NCBI GenBank assembly: GCA_963836735.1 | Contig: CAWIKP010000020.1 | Coordinates: 228,450-292,449 of the forward strand | Source: JACCXG01 sp963836735 | GTDB lineage: Bacteria; Acidobacteriota; Vicinamibacteria; Vicinamibacterales; 2-12-FULL-66-21 | DNA length: 64,000 nt | Direction: 5' to 3' | Shown here: piece by piece, positions 49,035 through 60,246 of the stretch | How positions within the stretch are numbered: the stretch's first letter is position 1 | Layout: every line of letters begins with the position of its first letter | Translations under genes and position numbers: made by a program | The notes under the pieces: generated by a model | What the model was told of the DNA's origin: nothing | The model's input: the letters and a program-made list of their open reading frames with translations, nothing else | Databases searched by the model: none

Positions 49035-49417
49035 ATTTCCTTCCGCGTGCCTCAGCGTCTTCCGAGTGGCATCTCGAACAAAGGAGTGGAGGAGACTCGC
49101 GAGAAAGCCTGGCGCATTCCCGATCGGTTGTCTGTGCAAATTCGCACATCAATGAATGATCGGCAGATGCCGTGGTATCAGCCCAAGGCGTCAACGAACA
49201 GCCGCCGGGATCCAACCAGCCCACCCGGGCGGCCCGCGTCGCGAATGGGAGTGCAGCCAGGCCGGCGCGTTGATGACCGCGAGGTCGCGATCGGCTTGCA
49301 GATTGGCAGTTCCAGTAACTGCTCAGCTGGAGCCCAAGTCCTGGGCTGAAGTTTGGAATGGAAGCGGCGTTCGCGAGAGAATACCCGCCTTCTCGTTCCA
49401 ATCAGCAGAGAACCACC
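49035..49417. other. Intergenic region before the sigma/kinase operon
   Basis: 383 bp. No credible gene on either strand and no obvious operator. It must hold the promoter of the ECF sigma operon. Confidence 0.4.
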
Positions 49418-49988
49418 ATGGATCCAAAGGCGCAGGTCACGTTGCTGCTCCGGGATGCGAAGAACGGCAACGGGGAGGCTCTCGATCTGCTGATTCCGAT
49501 CGTCTACGACGAACTGCGTCGCCTGGCGGCCCACTACCTGCGCGACGAGCGCGCGGCCGACACCCTGCAGCCGACCAGGCCTGGTCCACGAGGCGTACAT
49601 GCGGCTCGTGGCACAGGACACGCCGGAATGGGAATGCCGCGCGCATTTCTATGGCGTCGCCGCGCACCTGATGCGACAGATTCTCGTCGATCATGCGCGG
49701 CGGCATCGCAGCCAGAAGCGCGGCGGAGGGGTGGCGCCCGTGCCGCTCGACGAAGTGTTCGCGTTCGCGCCCGGCAAGAGCGATGACGTCCTGGCGCTGG
49801 ACGACGCGCTCACCAGCCTCGCCGCGGTCGACGAACGCAAGTGCCGCATCATCGAGCTGCGCTATTTCGCCGGCTTCAGCGTCGACGAAACTGCGCGGGC
49901 GCTCAACGTCTCCGTCGGCACGATTGGACGTGAACAGCGGCTGGCCGAGGCGTGGCTGCATCGCGAGCTGTCCCAGCAATCACCATGA
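49418..49988 (+). CDS. ECF-type RNA polymerase sigma factor; one frameshift
   Basis: About 190 aa. Region 2 contains VYDELRRLAAHYLRDERA and, after a one-base shift near 49577, LVHEAYMRL. Region 4 has CRIIELRYFAGFSVDETARA and the recognition helix VSVGTIGREQRLAEAW. This is the sigma subgroup commonly paired with Ser/Thr kinases in Acidobacteriota and Planctomycetes. Its stop overlaps the kinase ATG (ATGA), so the kinase probably regulates it or shares its signal. Confidence 0.88.
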
Positions 49989-52777
49989 ACGCCGAACGCT
50001 GGCAGGCGATCGGCGAGCTGTTCGAGCAGGCATTGCCGTTGCCGTCCGGCGAGCGGACCGCACTCCTGGACGACGCCTGCGGGGTTGATCGAGGAACTGC
50101 GACGCGAGGTCGTGTCATTGCTGGCGAGCCACAACGCCGGCGGCGGTTTTCTTCAACATCGGATCGAGAAGGCGCTCGCGTCGTTCTATGACACCAGCGT
50201 CGCCGGCACACAGCCGGTTCGCGTCGGTCCGTACCGGTTGATCCGGGAGCTCGGTCGTGGCGGTATGGGCACCGTCTTCCTCGCCGAGCGGGACGACGAC
50301 GAATATCACGCCCAGGTCGCCGTCAAGCTGGTGCGACCGGGCATGGACATCGAGTTCATCCTCGCGCGCTTCCGGCGCGAGCGCCAGACGCTCGCGCGCC
50401 TGCAGCATCCGAACATCAGCCGTCTGCTCGACGGCGGCACCACCGAGAACGGCCTGCCCTATTTCGTCATGGAGTACATCGATGGTCCGTGGCTGACGGC
50501 CTTTGCCGCCGATCGCCGAATGTCCGTCGACGACCGGCTCCGGATGTTTCTCGACGTCTGTTCGGCGGTCGATTACGCGCATCGCAATTTCATCATTCAC
50601 CGCGACCTGAAACCCGGCAACATCCTCGTCGATCCGGATGGCGTCCCCAAGCTGGTCGACTTCGGCATCTGCAAGTTGCTTCGAGCCGACGCGATCTCGG
50701 CCAACGGATAGCGGCCGTCGCCCCGATGACGCCCGACTACGCCAGCCCGGAGCAGATGCGGGGTGACGCCGTGACGCCGCTTTCGGACATCTACTCGCTT
50801 GGCGCCGTGCTGTACGAGCTCCTCACCGGCACCTGCCCGCGCCGGTTCGCCAGGCTGACGCCGGTCGCGATCGAACAGGTGTCGCGGGCCGGGATTGCCC
50901 TTCCGAGCACCGTCGCTGGAGACCAGGCGGTCGCGCGCCAGCTCAAAGGCGATCTGGACAACATCCTGATGCGCGCGCTCGAGACCGAGCCGCAGCGGCG
51001 GTACGAGGGGGCCGCGCAGCTCGCGGAGGATCTGCGCCGGTATCTGAACCATGAACCGGTGCACGCGCGGCCGCAAACCGTGCGCTACCGTGCGTCCAAA
51101 TTCGTCCGGCGCCATCGCGGCCATGTCGTCGCGGCGGCCGCCGTCTTCGTCGCCCTGTCGGCCGGCCTCGCCGTCTCCGTGCACGAAGCGCGAATTGCCA
51201 GCTCCCGCCAGCAGCAGGTCCGGACGATGGCGGACAAGCTCGTCTTCGACGTTCACGACGCCGTGCGCGATCTCCCGGGATCGACCAAGGCCCGGGCGGT
51301 CATCGTGCAGACCGCACTCCATTACCTCGATGCATCCGTCAACTCCGTCCAGGGCGACGGGCTGGCCGAGAAAGAGCTCGCCAAGGCGTACCGGAGGCTT
51401 GGCGATGTTCAGGGAAACCTCCGCGCCGCCAATCTCGGCGACTCATCGAGCGCCCTGGCCCGATATCGCCAGGCCATCACGCTGCTCGATGATGCCATCC
51501 GCCGCGCTCCAGGCGATGTCGACGCGGTCGCCGAACGCCTGGTGCTATACGACCGCATCGGCACGCTTCACGCCTTCACGGGACAGCTTCGTGATGCCGT
51601 GCAGACGCTGGAGGAAGGCATCCGTTTCGGCCGGGCATTCGCCGGGTCGAACCACGCCGACGTGCGAATCGCGTTGTCGGCGTTGTACCTCGACTGCAGT
51701 GACGCGCGACGAAACATGAACGATTACGCGGCGGCCCTGCGGGACGCGTCCGAAGCGCTCCATCTGTCTGAGGGCGTCGCCGCGGAACGGCCCTCGGATC
51801 CGGCCGCCAGATACTCGCTCGCGAACGCCTACGCCGCGGTCGGAATGGCTGAAAGCGGAGTGAATCAGCTGGAACAGGCTCTCGCCCACTTCCGGCAGGG
51901 AACCGCGGAGATGGAGACGCTCGTGGCATCCGATCCGCGGAACGTCTCGTGGAATCGCGATTTGATGCTGGCGTACGGCCACGTCGCCGACGTGCTCGGC
52001 AATCCCGGTCTCCAGAACCTCGGCGATCGAACGGGCGCGCTGCAGGCCTACCGCAAGGCTGCCGAGATCGGGAAGACATTGTATGAGACCGATCGTGCGG
52101 ACCAACGCGCGGCGGCAGATTACGGCATCGTGCTGAGCCGGGTCGAAACGATGATGGACGATCGCGATCCGGGCGCGAAGCTCGCCGTCCAGCAGGAATC
52201 CATCCGCGTCCTCGAAGACGCCGCGAAGATCAATCCGGGCAACGTGGCACTCAAGATTTACCTGGCGCTGGTCAACCAGCACCTCGGTGATTCGTACACC
52301 GCTGCGGCAGACATCGGAACCGCTCACGAGGCCTACCTGAGATCCGCAGACATCGCCTCGTCCGGGATGAAATCAGGACACGCCTCATTGCATATCCTGT
52401 TCATTCACGCCAATCAACGGCTCGCGTTGAATGCGGTGGCCCGAGGGCGCCGGGCCGAGGCGCTGGAGTTCGCCGGGACGGCGTTGCACGCCGGAGAGAA
52501 CCCGCCGCCGGGCTCGGGGCCGACTTCGAGCGCTGCCGCGAGGCCTTGCCGCGATGGGGTTGACCTACGCGGCTCTCATGCGGAGCCCGTTGCGCGCGGC
52601 GAGCGACCGGAAGGATGCCCTGTCGTGGCTCGGCAAGAGCCTGGACGCGCTGGCGCGCCAGCCAGTCCGAGCCCGGGTTCGGCGAACCGCACCGACGCGA
52701 AATGCAGGAAGTGGAAGTGGCGCTGGCTCGCGCGCAATCGCCGTCGGCCGCTCGCATCACGCCGGGGCCGACGATGA
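49985..52777 (+). CDS. Ser/Thr protein kinase with TPR sensor domain; several frameshifts
   Basis: About 925 aa. A short N-terminal helical region, then the kinase: GRGGMGTVFLAERD, VAVKLVRPG, HRDLKPGNILV, DFGICKL, and after a break near 50708 TPDYASPEQMRGD. A single TM segment (HVVAAAAVFVALSAGLAVSV, about residue 385) separates it from a large TPR array (residues about 410-900) with repeats such as ALARYRQAITLLDDAIRRAP. Breaks lie near 50082, 50708, 52505 and 52660. It overlaps the sigma gene by four bases. The end is ambiguous: one frame stops at 52777 over the globin ATG, another runs in frame into the globin. Confidence 0.87.
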
Positions 52778-53184
52778 CCTCTCACCAGCGCCAACTCGTG
52801 CGCCACAGCTTCGACGCCGTGCGTGACCTGTCGGGACCGGTGGCCTTGCTCTTCTACGGCAAGCTCTTCGAGCTGGACCCGTCGGCCCGGCGGCTGTTCC
52901 ACATCGATCTGGCGGTGCAGGCGCGCAAGATCATCGACACGCTCGCCACCGTGATCGAATCGCTCGATCGGTTCGACTCCATTCGCCCGCGGCTTGCCGA
53001 CCTGGGTCACCAGCATGTCGGGTACGGCGTGCGGCTGGAGCAGTACGACACGGTCAGTGCGGCCTTGATCTGGGCGATCGGTCAGGCCCTTGGCGCTGAC
53101 TTCGATTCGGCCACCCGCGATGCCTGGAGGCTGGCCCTCGCCGACGTGTGCGCGGCCATGAAAGAGGGCGCAGAGGAGCCCTGA
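52774..53184 (+). CDS. Single-domain globin (flavohaemoglobin-type globin fold)
   Basis: 136 aa, intact. Helix E/F region and proximal His in ADLGHQHVGYGVRLEQYD, with B/C helices around ALLFYGKLFELDPSARRLF and DSIRPRLADL. Such globins bind haem and react with O2, NO or related ligands. There is no reductase domain. ATG 52774 overlaps the kinase stop in one frame and is in frame with the kinase's last homologous block in another, so coupling or fusion is possible. A redox or NO input to the kinase/sigma unit is a reasonable inference. Confidence 0.85.
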   Translation: MTSHQRQLVRHSFDAVRDLSGPVALLFYGKLFELDPSARRLFHIDLAVQARKIIDTLATVIESLDRFDSIRPRLADLGHQHVGYGVRLEQYDTVSAALIWAIGQALGADFDSATRDAWRLALADVCAAMKEGAEEP

Positions 53185-53368
53185 TCGCTCTGGCTGGCAC
53201 TCGGGGCTCGGAGCCGTGTCCTCGAGGCTACGAGCCGCTTGACCTGCTCCGGCTCTCTCCGCAGCCGCGCCCCGCGTCCCGAGCCCCGAACCCCGTGATC
53301 GATTTCCCCGCTCCTTTTGCGCCCGTGGGAGTACGGCCGCTCTTGACGGCCGCCTGAAGGAGTTCCAG

Positions 53369-55295
53369 ATGAAACGCTCGATGGCTTCCTCGGCGCATGT
53401 GCGCCTCCTTGTTCTGGCCGTGCTCGTCGTTCTCGCCGGGGCTGGCGCGCGGCGCGCCTGGCCGGCCGGCCTCGTCCACGCCGCCAGCGTGGTCAACTTC
53501 ATCGCGACCGACGACGTGGGACCGTGGTTCCAATGCGTCGGCGCCGGTTGTGTCCAGGCCGGGACGCAATCGCTCGCCGTGGTCAACCCTGGCACCGACG
53601 TCCAGATCACGGTGGGCAAAGGAGAGCGGCACGGTGCATACGTTTTCAAGCCTGATCTACCCGGCCGGCGCCCAGCAGATGCCGTTCGATCAGCCGGCCG
53701 CCTTCCGGGCGGACAGCAGGAGCGTCACCCTGACCGATCCCGGTCTCTACGTCTTCGTCTGCAAGGTCCATCCATTCATGCTCGCGGCGACGATCGTTGA
53801 CGATCCCGCGACCGCGGGATTGGATCTGGGCGAGGACGTCTCCCTGGTCAACGGCATCACCGTGCCCACGAGCAGCGACCTGGCGACACGGCTGCTGCGG
53901 GCGTTCTGGCTCATCACCAACCCGCTGAACTATCAGGATCACAATCCCGCCACCAATCCGTCGATGAAATGGACGATCAACTATCCAGCCGGCGTCCCCG
54001 TCCGGATCTCCGGCGGCGCGGTCGTGGACCTGAAGGACACGCTGGAAGCGCGCTACGGAAACAACCTCCCGCTGGCGGCGCCCTTCAAGCCGGCGCAGAA
54101 GGGTATCGGCGAGGTCTGGATCGACACCGAATACGAGAACACGGCCGGCAAGACCAAGCCCGGCACCGCGACCGCCGTGGACGTCAGTTCCTGGAAGGTC
54201 ACCAGGAAGGTCGCGCTGCCCGAAATCAACATGAACAATCCCCACAACATGTGGACCGATGCCGATCAGAAGCTGATCTACCAGACCCAGTGGTTCGACA
54301 CGAAGCTCACGGTGTTCGACCGCACCACCGGCAAACTGGTCAGGAACATCGACGTCGGTGAATCGCCTGGCCACGTGATGACCCGTGTCGACACCGATCA
54401 GGTGCACGTCAGCATCAACGGTGGAGGCGAGGTCGTCGAGCTCAGTCCCGGCGCGACAGAGATCGATCGCCGCATTGCCACCCAGCATCCCGGAGAACCG
54501 CAGTCGCAGCCTCACGCGCACTGGATGAGCCACGATGGCCACATCATGGTCACACCCAATTCGAACAGCAACGACTCGACCCGCGTCGACATTCCGTCCG
54601 GCGCCATCGCCGACAAGACGCCGACCGGTTTCCTGCCGATCGCGAGCAGCATGATGCCGGATGCGAGCAAGTACTACGTCTCCAACTACGTGGACAGCAC
54701 CATCACCTGCATTTCCATCGGATCGCCGGCGTGCAGGAGCGGAAACGCGCTGGTACCCACCAAGACCATCAACCTGCTCCTCGGCGGCGCGTCGCTCGCC
54801 AACTACGATCCCGTCAGCGGCGCGGGATTCTCGACCTCTGGAGGTCTGCCGATTCAGACACCGGTGAGCCCCAACGGAAAGTTCGTCATCACCGCCGCCA
54901 CGCTGACCGGGACGATCACCATCATCGATACGGCGACCGACGAACTGGTCAAGGTTCTGCCCTGCAGTGCCGGATGCCACGGCGTGAACTTCGGCGCGAA
55001 GAAGGGGGGCGGCTACTACGCGTACGTCGCGAGCAAGTTCTCGAACGACTTGATCGTCCTCGATCCCGATCCAAACGACGACGGCAATGTTGCCGACGCC
55101 AGCATCGTGGGCCGCATCCTTCTCACCGTCGGCGAGGATTCGGACGCGAAGACCGACGACGACGTGACAGCCAACGCCGGGATGGGCGGCCAGGGAGTCC
55201 TGGCGATACCGCTGGTCTACAACGGCTGGGTGCAGAAGCTCCCGCAGTCCTGGAAGAAACAGCTCACCGAGAAGCAGTTGAATCCCATCAAGTGA
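53369..55295 (+). CDS. Secreted cupredoxin-YncE-type beta-propeller protein; one frameshift
   Basis: About 642 aa. Signal peptide (LLVLAVLVVLAGAGARRAW), then a cupredoxin domain (residues about 30-140). The type-1 copper ligands are plausible: His in SGTVHTFSSL and Cys-His-Met in YVFVCKVHPFM, as in amicyanin-like sites. A shift near 53628 falls between strand blocks. Residues about 150-642 form a seven-bladed YncE-like propeller (LVRNIDVGESPGHVM; ASSMMPDASKYYVSNYVDST; FGAKKGGGYYAYVASKFSND). Copper-mediated electron transfer coupled to a propeller suggests a periplasmic redox role; substrate unknown. Confidence 0.82.
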
Positions 55296-55315
55296 GCCGG
55301 CCACTGGCTGAGAGG

Positions 55316-55486
55316 CCGGGGTCCGAAGACCCCGGGCCCTAACAAGTTGTGGTCAGCAGCAACCGGCCGGAGGCCGGTCTTCGCGTGGGGGTGGGGCCCC
55401 ACGCGAGGTCGCGGGGGTGGGGCCCCGCGACCAACAAAGAATGAGCCCGCGCACCCACAGTGAAGAATCCTGTGGGTGTCGCGGGC
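55316..55486. repeat. Cluster of palindromes ending in a strong terminator-like hairpin
   Basis: In 170 bp there are four hairpins: CCGGGGTCCGAAGACCCCGG (55316-55335), GCGTGGGG...CCCCACGC (55383-55404), TCGCGGGG...CCCCGCGA (55409-55430), and a 16-bp stem with one bulge at 55445-55486 (CACCCACAG/CTGTGGGTG core). The first resembles the element at 24071. The last is the best terminator for the upstream gene, though without a T-run. Confidence 0.6.
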
Positions 55487-55910
55487 TTCGTCGCGTTTAC
55501 CCGGACCCCGCCCAGCCTTCCGTTCCCGAGCGTTCCCCCCGCGTATCGAAGGCGGACGCCGGCCATGAGAGTGGCGCCGAATTTGGACGGCGGGTGCTCC
55601 TGATGAGCTAATGCGGGAACCCAGTGCCGAAAACTTGCACGATGACTGCGGGACACCGTGGGGTCGAACGAGTTCCCTGGGAAGAGCGTCGTCGTCTCGA
55701 TCACAAATAGCGTGTAGCAGGTGGCCACTCGCCGCTGCGCCTTCAGGACGCGATTCTCTTCGCGCAAGTACACAGGTACTGGGTGATTGCGCGAGTCTGC
55801 TCTGAACTTCCCTCTTTCAACAACAATCAGGATTGATCGCTTGCGGAATCATCCTTCAGCCCCCATACTTGGCGTCCACCCCGACCACCAATGGCGCGTG
55901 CACCGAATCC
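55487..55910. other. Intergenic region, no supported gene
   Basis: 424 bp. No gene or palindrome found. It must include the promoter for the EEP-family gene; no clear hexamers. Confidence 0.4.
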
Positions 55911-56810
55911 ATGGGCAACACTGTACTAATTGCGACTCTCGCACTATTCTCGCTCGGGCGCCTGGCGGGCTTCTTCACCGAGCCGCGTCTCGAGGCTGAC
56001 GACATTCACAAGATTGTCGGAAACCAGGCGGTTGCGGCGCCCGCCATCATCCCCGAGCGGCTCAATGTGGTCTCGTGGAATATCGAGCAAGGCGTGCGCT
56101 TCGGAGGCGTGCTCGAAACGCTGCAGAAGCTCGATGCGGACGTGCTGTTGCTGCAGGAGGTGGATCGCTTCTGTGCCCGGAGCGGCGGGCGCGACGTCGC
56201 CGCCGACCTGGCCTCCGCACTCGGGATGAACTGGGTCGCCGCGGGCGAGTTTCAAGAAATTGGCGAAGCTACGAAGGGCCGCGCGGCCCTGCACGGCCAG
56301 GCGATTCTGAGTCGATATCCGATCACGGACGCCGGCGTCCTGGTCTTTGCCGACCAGGCCCGCTTCCGCTGGCGCCTGAATCCCGTACAGCCTCGGCGAG
56401 GCGGCCGGATGGCGCTCAGAGCGCGCACCGGCGGGATGCTGGTGTACACCGCGCACCTCGAAAGCGGTGGCAACGACACATTGCGCCGCAAGCAGCTGGA
56501 CGAGATGGTTCGCGATCAGCAGCGCGAGGCGCGGCCCGATGAACGTGTCGTGCTTGCGGGCGATTTCAACAATCCGCCCGTGGCGCAATCGTCGATGTTT
56601 CGTGCGATCGGGGCCGCAGAGTTTGTCGACTCGCACGGCGGAACGCCGCGCCTCACCTCAATCGGCCGCTCGCATCCGATCGACTGGATCTTCGTGAAGA
56701 ATCTCGCGCTCCTCGACTCGGACGTCTACATGGTCAAGGGCGTGTCGGATCATTTCCCCGTGCTTGCGAGTGTGATGCCGATCCAAGTGCTTGCAGCCCC
56801 AAGCCGGTAG
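55911..56810 (+). CDS. Exported endonuclease/exonuclease/phosphatase-family protein
   Basis: 299 aa, intact. A signal/anchor segment (VLIATLALFSLGRLAGFF) precedes the EEP fold: NVVSWNIEQG (metal Asn), DVLLLQEVDR (metal Glu), YTAHLESGGND, VLAGDFNNPP, and the catalytic SDHFPVL at the end. The family cleaves phosphodiesters in DNA, RNA or phospholipids; the substrate here is open. ATG 55911 starts the hydrophobic segment. Confidence 0.87.
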   Translation: MGNTVLIATLALFSLGRLAGFFTEPRLEADDIHKIVGNQAVAAPAIIPERLNVVSWNIEQGVRFGGVLETLQKLDADVLLLQEVDRFCARSGGRDVAADLASALGMNWVAAGEFQEIGEATKGRAALHGQAILSRYPITDAGVLVFADQARFRWRLNPVQPRRGGRMALRARTGGMLVYTAHLESGGNDTLRRKQLDEMVRDQQREARPDERVVLAGDFNNPPVAQSSMFRAIGAAEFVDSHGGTPRLTSIGRSHPIDWIFVKNLALLDSDVYMVKGVSDHFPVLASVMPIQVLAAPSR

Positions 56811-57383
56811 TGGAGCGTATGGGGAATCAAGAGCTCGCGATTTTTCGCGAGCATGCGGTAGCGGTGCTCGCTTTCAACAGGGAGCATGGACGCGCGAACC
56901 TCAGCCTCAGCCGGCTCGACCGTTATAAGCCCAACAGCGCAACGACAGAAAGCAGGCGTCAAGATCTGCGGCCTGAAAGCATCTTGCCGCGCCGTCAATG
57001 CGCAGCGGCTGGCGTGCGATCCAACACCCGCTGTCGGCGTCATACGCAAACAGTTCCGGCGGCGATATGCCACCGAAGACCACAGACGGGGGGCGAAGGT
57101 TGTTCGATTCTCCACCGAAGTCATGACAAGTGGACAGGTGGCAAGTCCGTCAGACCATCGCACGACGCGATCTGATTTCAGACTCCGCGCGCAGCGCCGG
57201 GCCTGGCATTGAAACGCTTGGCGACGTCGTTACACCAAGCCATTGGCCACTTCGCGCTTCACAGCCTGAAGCCCGGATTAGGCCTCAGCAATCTTGACAA
57301 CAACTTACGTCCAGTTTTGAGAGGAGGAAGTCGTTACGTGCAGTCTTGCTTACGTCCAGTTTTTGGGAGTGAGGAGGAACTTT
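56811..57383. promoter_or_regulatory. Intergenic region with a direct repeat before the metalloprotease gene
   Basis: CTTACGTCCAGTTTT occurs at 57304 and again at 57349 (45 bp apart), each followed by a GGAGGA-like purine run; TTGACA lies at 57294. The second copy supplies the Shine-Dalgarno (GAGGAGGAA) of the ATG at 57384. The rest of the 573 bp holds no supported gene. Confidence 0.45.
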
Positions 57384-60172
57384 ATGTCCATCGATCGTAG
57401 CGACGTCGGTCGCGCCACTGTTTTCGCTCTCTTAATCGCGCTGGGTGGAGGCCTGACGGCGCAATCCGCCGGGCAAACCACGCAGCAACCGCCTCCGCAA
57501 CCCACCGCCAGTGGCGGTGCACCACCGAGCGAGAAAGCCCCCGTCGATCCGGTGACAGGGAAGCCCATGAGCCCGGCTGCAGCTCCTGCCCGCACGGCGT
57601 ATCCAGACGGCGTCATGCTCAAACCCGACGCGACGGGGCCGGCGCCCGGCGTCGCGGCCGGCCAGCCGACCCCGGTGCGGTTTTCCGGGAAGGTCGGTCC
57701 GGGCGGCAAGGTGATCGGCCAGAACGCGCCCTCCTCACCGGATGGGCCTGCCAAAGTAACGGACCCGGCGATCGAACGACTCGGGCCCGGCGGGACTGCT
57801 GAAAAGGCGGCGGCCAACGAACGCCTGGGGCCCGGTGGGACTGCCGACCAGACGCCGGCCAGCCAACCTCTCGGACCCGGCGACCCCGCGTCGAGTCAGC
57901 CCGCGAAGAAAGCGAGCCCGCCTGCTAAGCCGGACACGCAGCAGCCGGCAAAGAAGGCCGGCCACAGCAGTGACAAGGGTCAGGTGGCGAATGAGCCCGT
58001 CACGAAAGGTGGCTTTCAGGTGTTCGTCGATCCGGCGACCGGTGAGATCACGCAGCCGACCGACGCTCAGTTGCAGGAGCTGGATCAGCAGAATCGCAGC
58101 CAATGTGTCGGTCGGACAGGCCGAAGTAGTGGAGCGCCCCTCTCTCGTAGGAGGCGGCGGCATGATGGCAGACGTCCCGGCTTCGCTCTTTCCGGTTGTC
58201 ACGGCGGCGATTGGGGCCGACGGGAAGGTCACCCTCGAGGAGCGCCACGGTCAGGCCGGGGCCAAGGGTGCGATCGCGTCGACGCCCAAAGACAGGCAGC
58301 AGCCCCTCCGGTTTCAGGCTGCCCAGGGCCCCGGCTCCGCCGAGAACCCGCACGTAGGATTTGAGCTTCCCCCGACGGCTGAAGTCACCGTGGCCATCGT
58401 GAACGGCGATGCCGCTGGAGAGGGCTTCAACGACCCCACGCCAGTCGCGCCGGTGTTCGGCAACCCTGGAACTACCAGGGGAGCGCAGCGACTGAACGCA
58501 TTTCGAGCGGCTGCTGAGTATTGGGGCGGGATCCTCAAGTCACCGATCACCATCCGAGTCGATGCGCAAATGGATCCTCAGTTCTGTACAGCCACTTCCG
58601 CAGTGCTGGGTAGTGCCGGGCCGATCACGGTGCATCGCGACTACGCGGGGGCTCCGGTGGCGAACGTCTGGTACGTGCAAGCTACTGCCAATTCCCGGGC
58701 TGGCGCCGACCTGGATCCAGCAAACAGCGACATCGGCGCCACCTTCAACAGCGATGTCGACAACCCGACCTGCCTGGGTGCCACCAGCTGGTGGTATGGC
58801 ATCGGCGCCCCTGCTCCGGCTGGGACCATCGACTTCTATACCGTGGTGCTCCACGAAATCGGCCACGGGATTGGCTTCCTCTCCCTCGTAAGCCTGGGCA
58901 CCGGCGCGAAGTTTGCCGGTTTTGACGACGCCTACGAGCGGTGGCTTTGGGACTGGAACACAGGTGGGTGGCCCGCCATGAGCAACGCCCAGCGCCTGGC
59001 CTCGGCGGTCAACACCGGCCAGGTGATCTTCTGGGGCCCACGAGCCACCGAGGCGGGCAGAGGGTTCCTGAGCGCCGGCCTCAACGGGAATTACCCTCGA
59101 GTCTTTGCCCCCAACCCGGTACAGGGAGGCTCCTCGATCTCGCACTTCGATACCGTCCTGACCCCGAACGAGCTCATGGAACCCGCCATCACGGCACCTC
59201 CCGGCCCGTATGCGTACCTGACAAGCGGCGCACTGGAGGATATCGGGTGGAAACTCCTGGCCAATGGCGTCTTCGACTTACGGCGGCTCTGGTACCTGGA
59301 CCTGGAACCCCACGGATGGATGGTTCCAACCCACAACCGCGGATCCATCGAACCTCGAGCCCTGGAACGGCAATTTCGTGGGCGTCTACGCCCAGCGGGA
59401 CGTGGCTGTGGAACGGGACGACCCAAGGCTGGTCCCAGTTGACCCCTGCTATTCCGAGCCATGTTGAAGGCCTGTGGCAACAACCTGCTGTGGGCGAGCG
59501 GCGCCTACGGCACCTGGCGATGGAACACTTCCACGGGATGGGATCAGCTAACGACTGCGAATCCTGACAGTCTGGAATGTCTTGGCGGCGACGCGGTCTG
59601 GGAAGGGGCCGCCGGAACGTGGCTGTACAACTTCAGCACGGGCGGTGGACGGAACAGGAGGGTGGTCGCAGATCACGGGTGCCAACCCCACGGGCATTCT
59701 GCCTTGCGGATCGAGGCTCGTCTGGTGGCGGGCTCGGCCGAGGGCGCGGATACCTGGTACTGGGATGCCGCGACTGGGTGGCACCTCCTGACTGGTGTGG
59801 GCCCAGAAACCACTGAGTGCTATCGAGGACAACTCGCGTGGGAAGGCGCGACGGGCCCAGGCACGTGGCTCTATAACTTCACCACGTCGGGATGGTCGCA
59901 GATCACGGCCAACAACCCCCAGCAAATGCTGGCGTGGGGTCCCAATCTCGTTTGGGAAAACGCCGCGCTCGGCACGTGGATTTGGGATGGGGCGGCGTGG
60001 ACACAGATCACGGGTGCCAACCCTACTCACATCGAGGTCCTGGGGGCCGACCTGCTCTGGTCCTACGCAGGTGGCACCTGGGTGTGGAGTGGAGCAGGCG
60101 GAGGGACCGGTTGGACCAACATCACCGCTGCCGTTCCCTCGAGAGATCGTGAGCACGGGCCAGGTGAAGTAG
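57384..60172 (+). CDS. Secreted zinc metalloprotease with C-terminal Trp-rich repeats; frameshifts
   Basis: About 930 aa. Signal peptide (TVFALLIALGGGLTAQSAG), then a Pro/Gln/Gly-rich low-complexity region (residues about 30-220, repeats of RLGPGGTA). The protease domain carries VVLHEIGHGIGF, a HExxH zinc site with the following Gly, and upstream ANSRAGADLDPANSDIG. The C-terminus has about eight 35-42-residue repeats with pattern GTW-W-x-GW-x-Q-x-T-x-A-NP followed by LLW (for example GTWRWNTSTGWDQLTTANP), a beta-strand repeat likely used for binding. Breaks lie near 58110, 59275, 59380, 59460 and 59650; the last block ends EIVSTGQVK at 60172, supported by the mirrored copy. Confidence 0.75.
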
Positions 60173-60188
60173 CCGAACCCTGAGTCAA

Positions 60189-60216
60189 CGCGGAGGGGAC
60201 CCTGGTCCCCTCCGCG
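60189..60216. terminator. Strong hairpin after the metalloprotease gene
   Basis: A 13-bp perfect stem (CGCGGAGGGGACC with its complement) and a 2-nt loop follow the stop codon by 16 bp. The same element appears mirrored near 62488-62516. Rho-independent-like but lacking a long T-run. Confidence 0.6.
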
Positions 60217-60246
60217 TACAATTGAGAGGGCATGATAGGAGGGAAC

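Noticed and set aside
53646..55304. A 552-codon open frame on the minus strand
   Set aside because: Antisense to the cupredoxin-propeller gene, whose homology is clear.
56886..57212. Short open frames in the 56.8-57.2 kb gap
   Set aside because: Low complexity, no ribosome-binding site, no domain.
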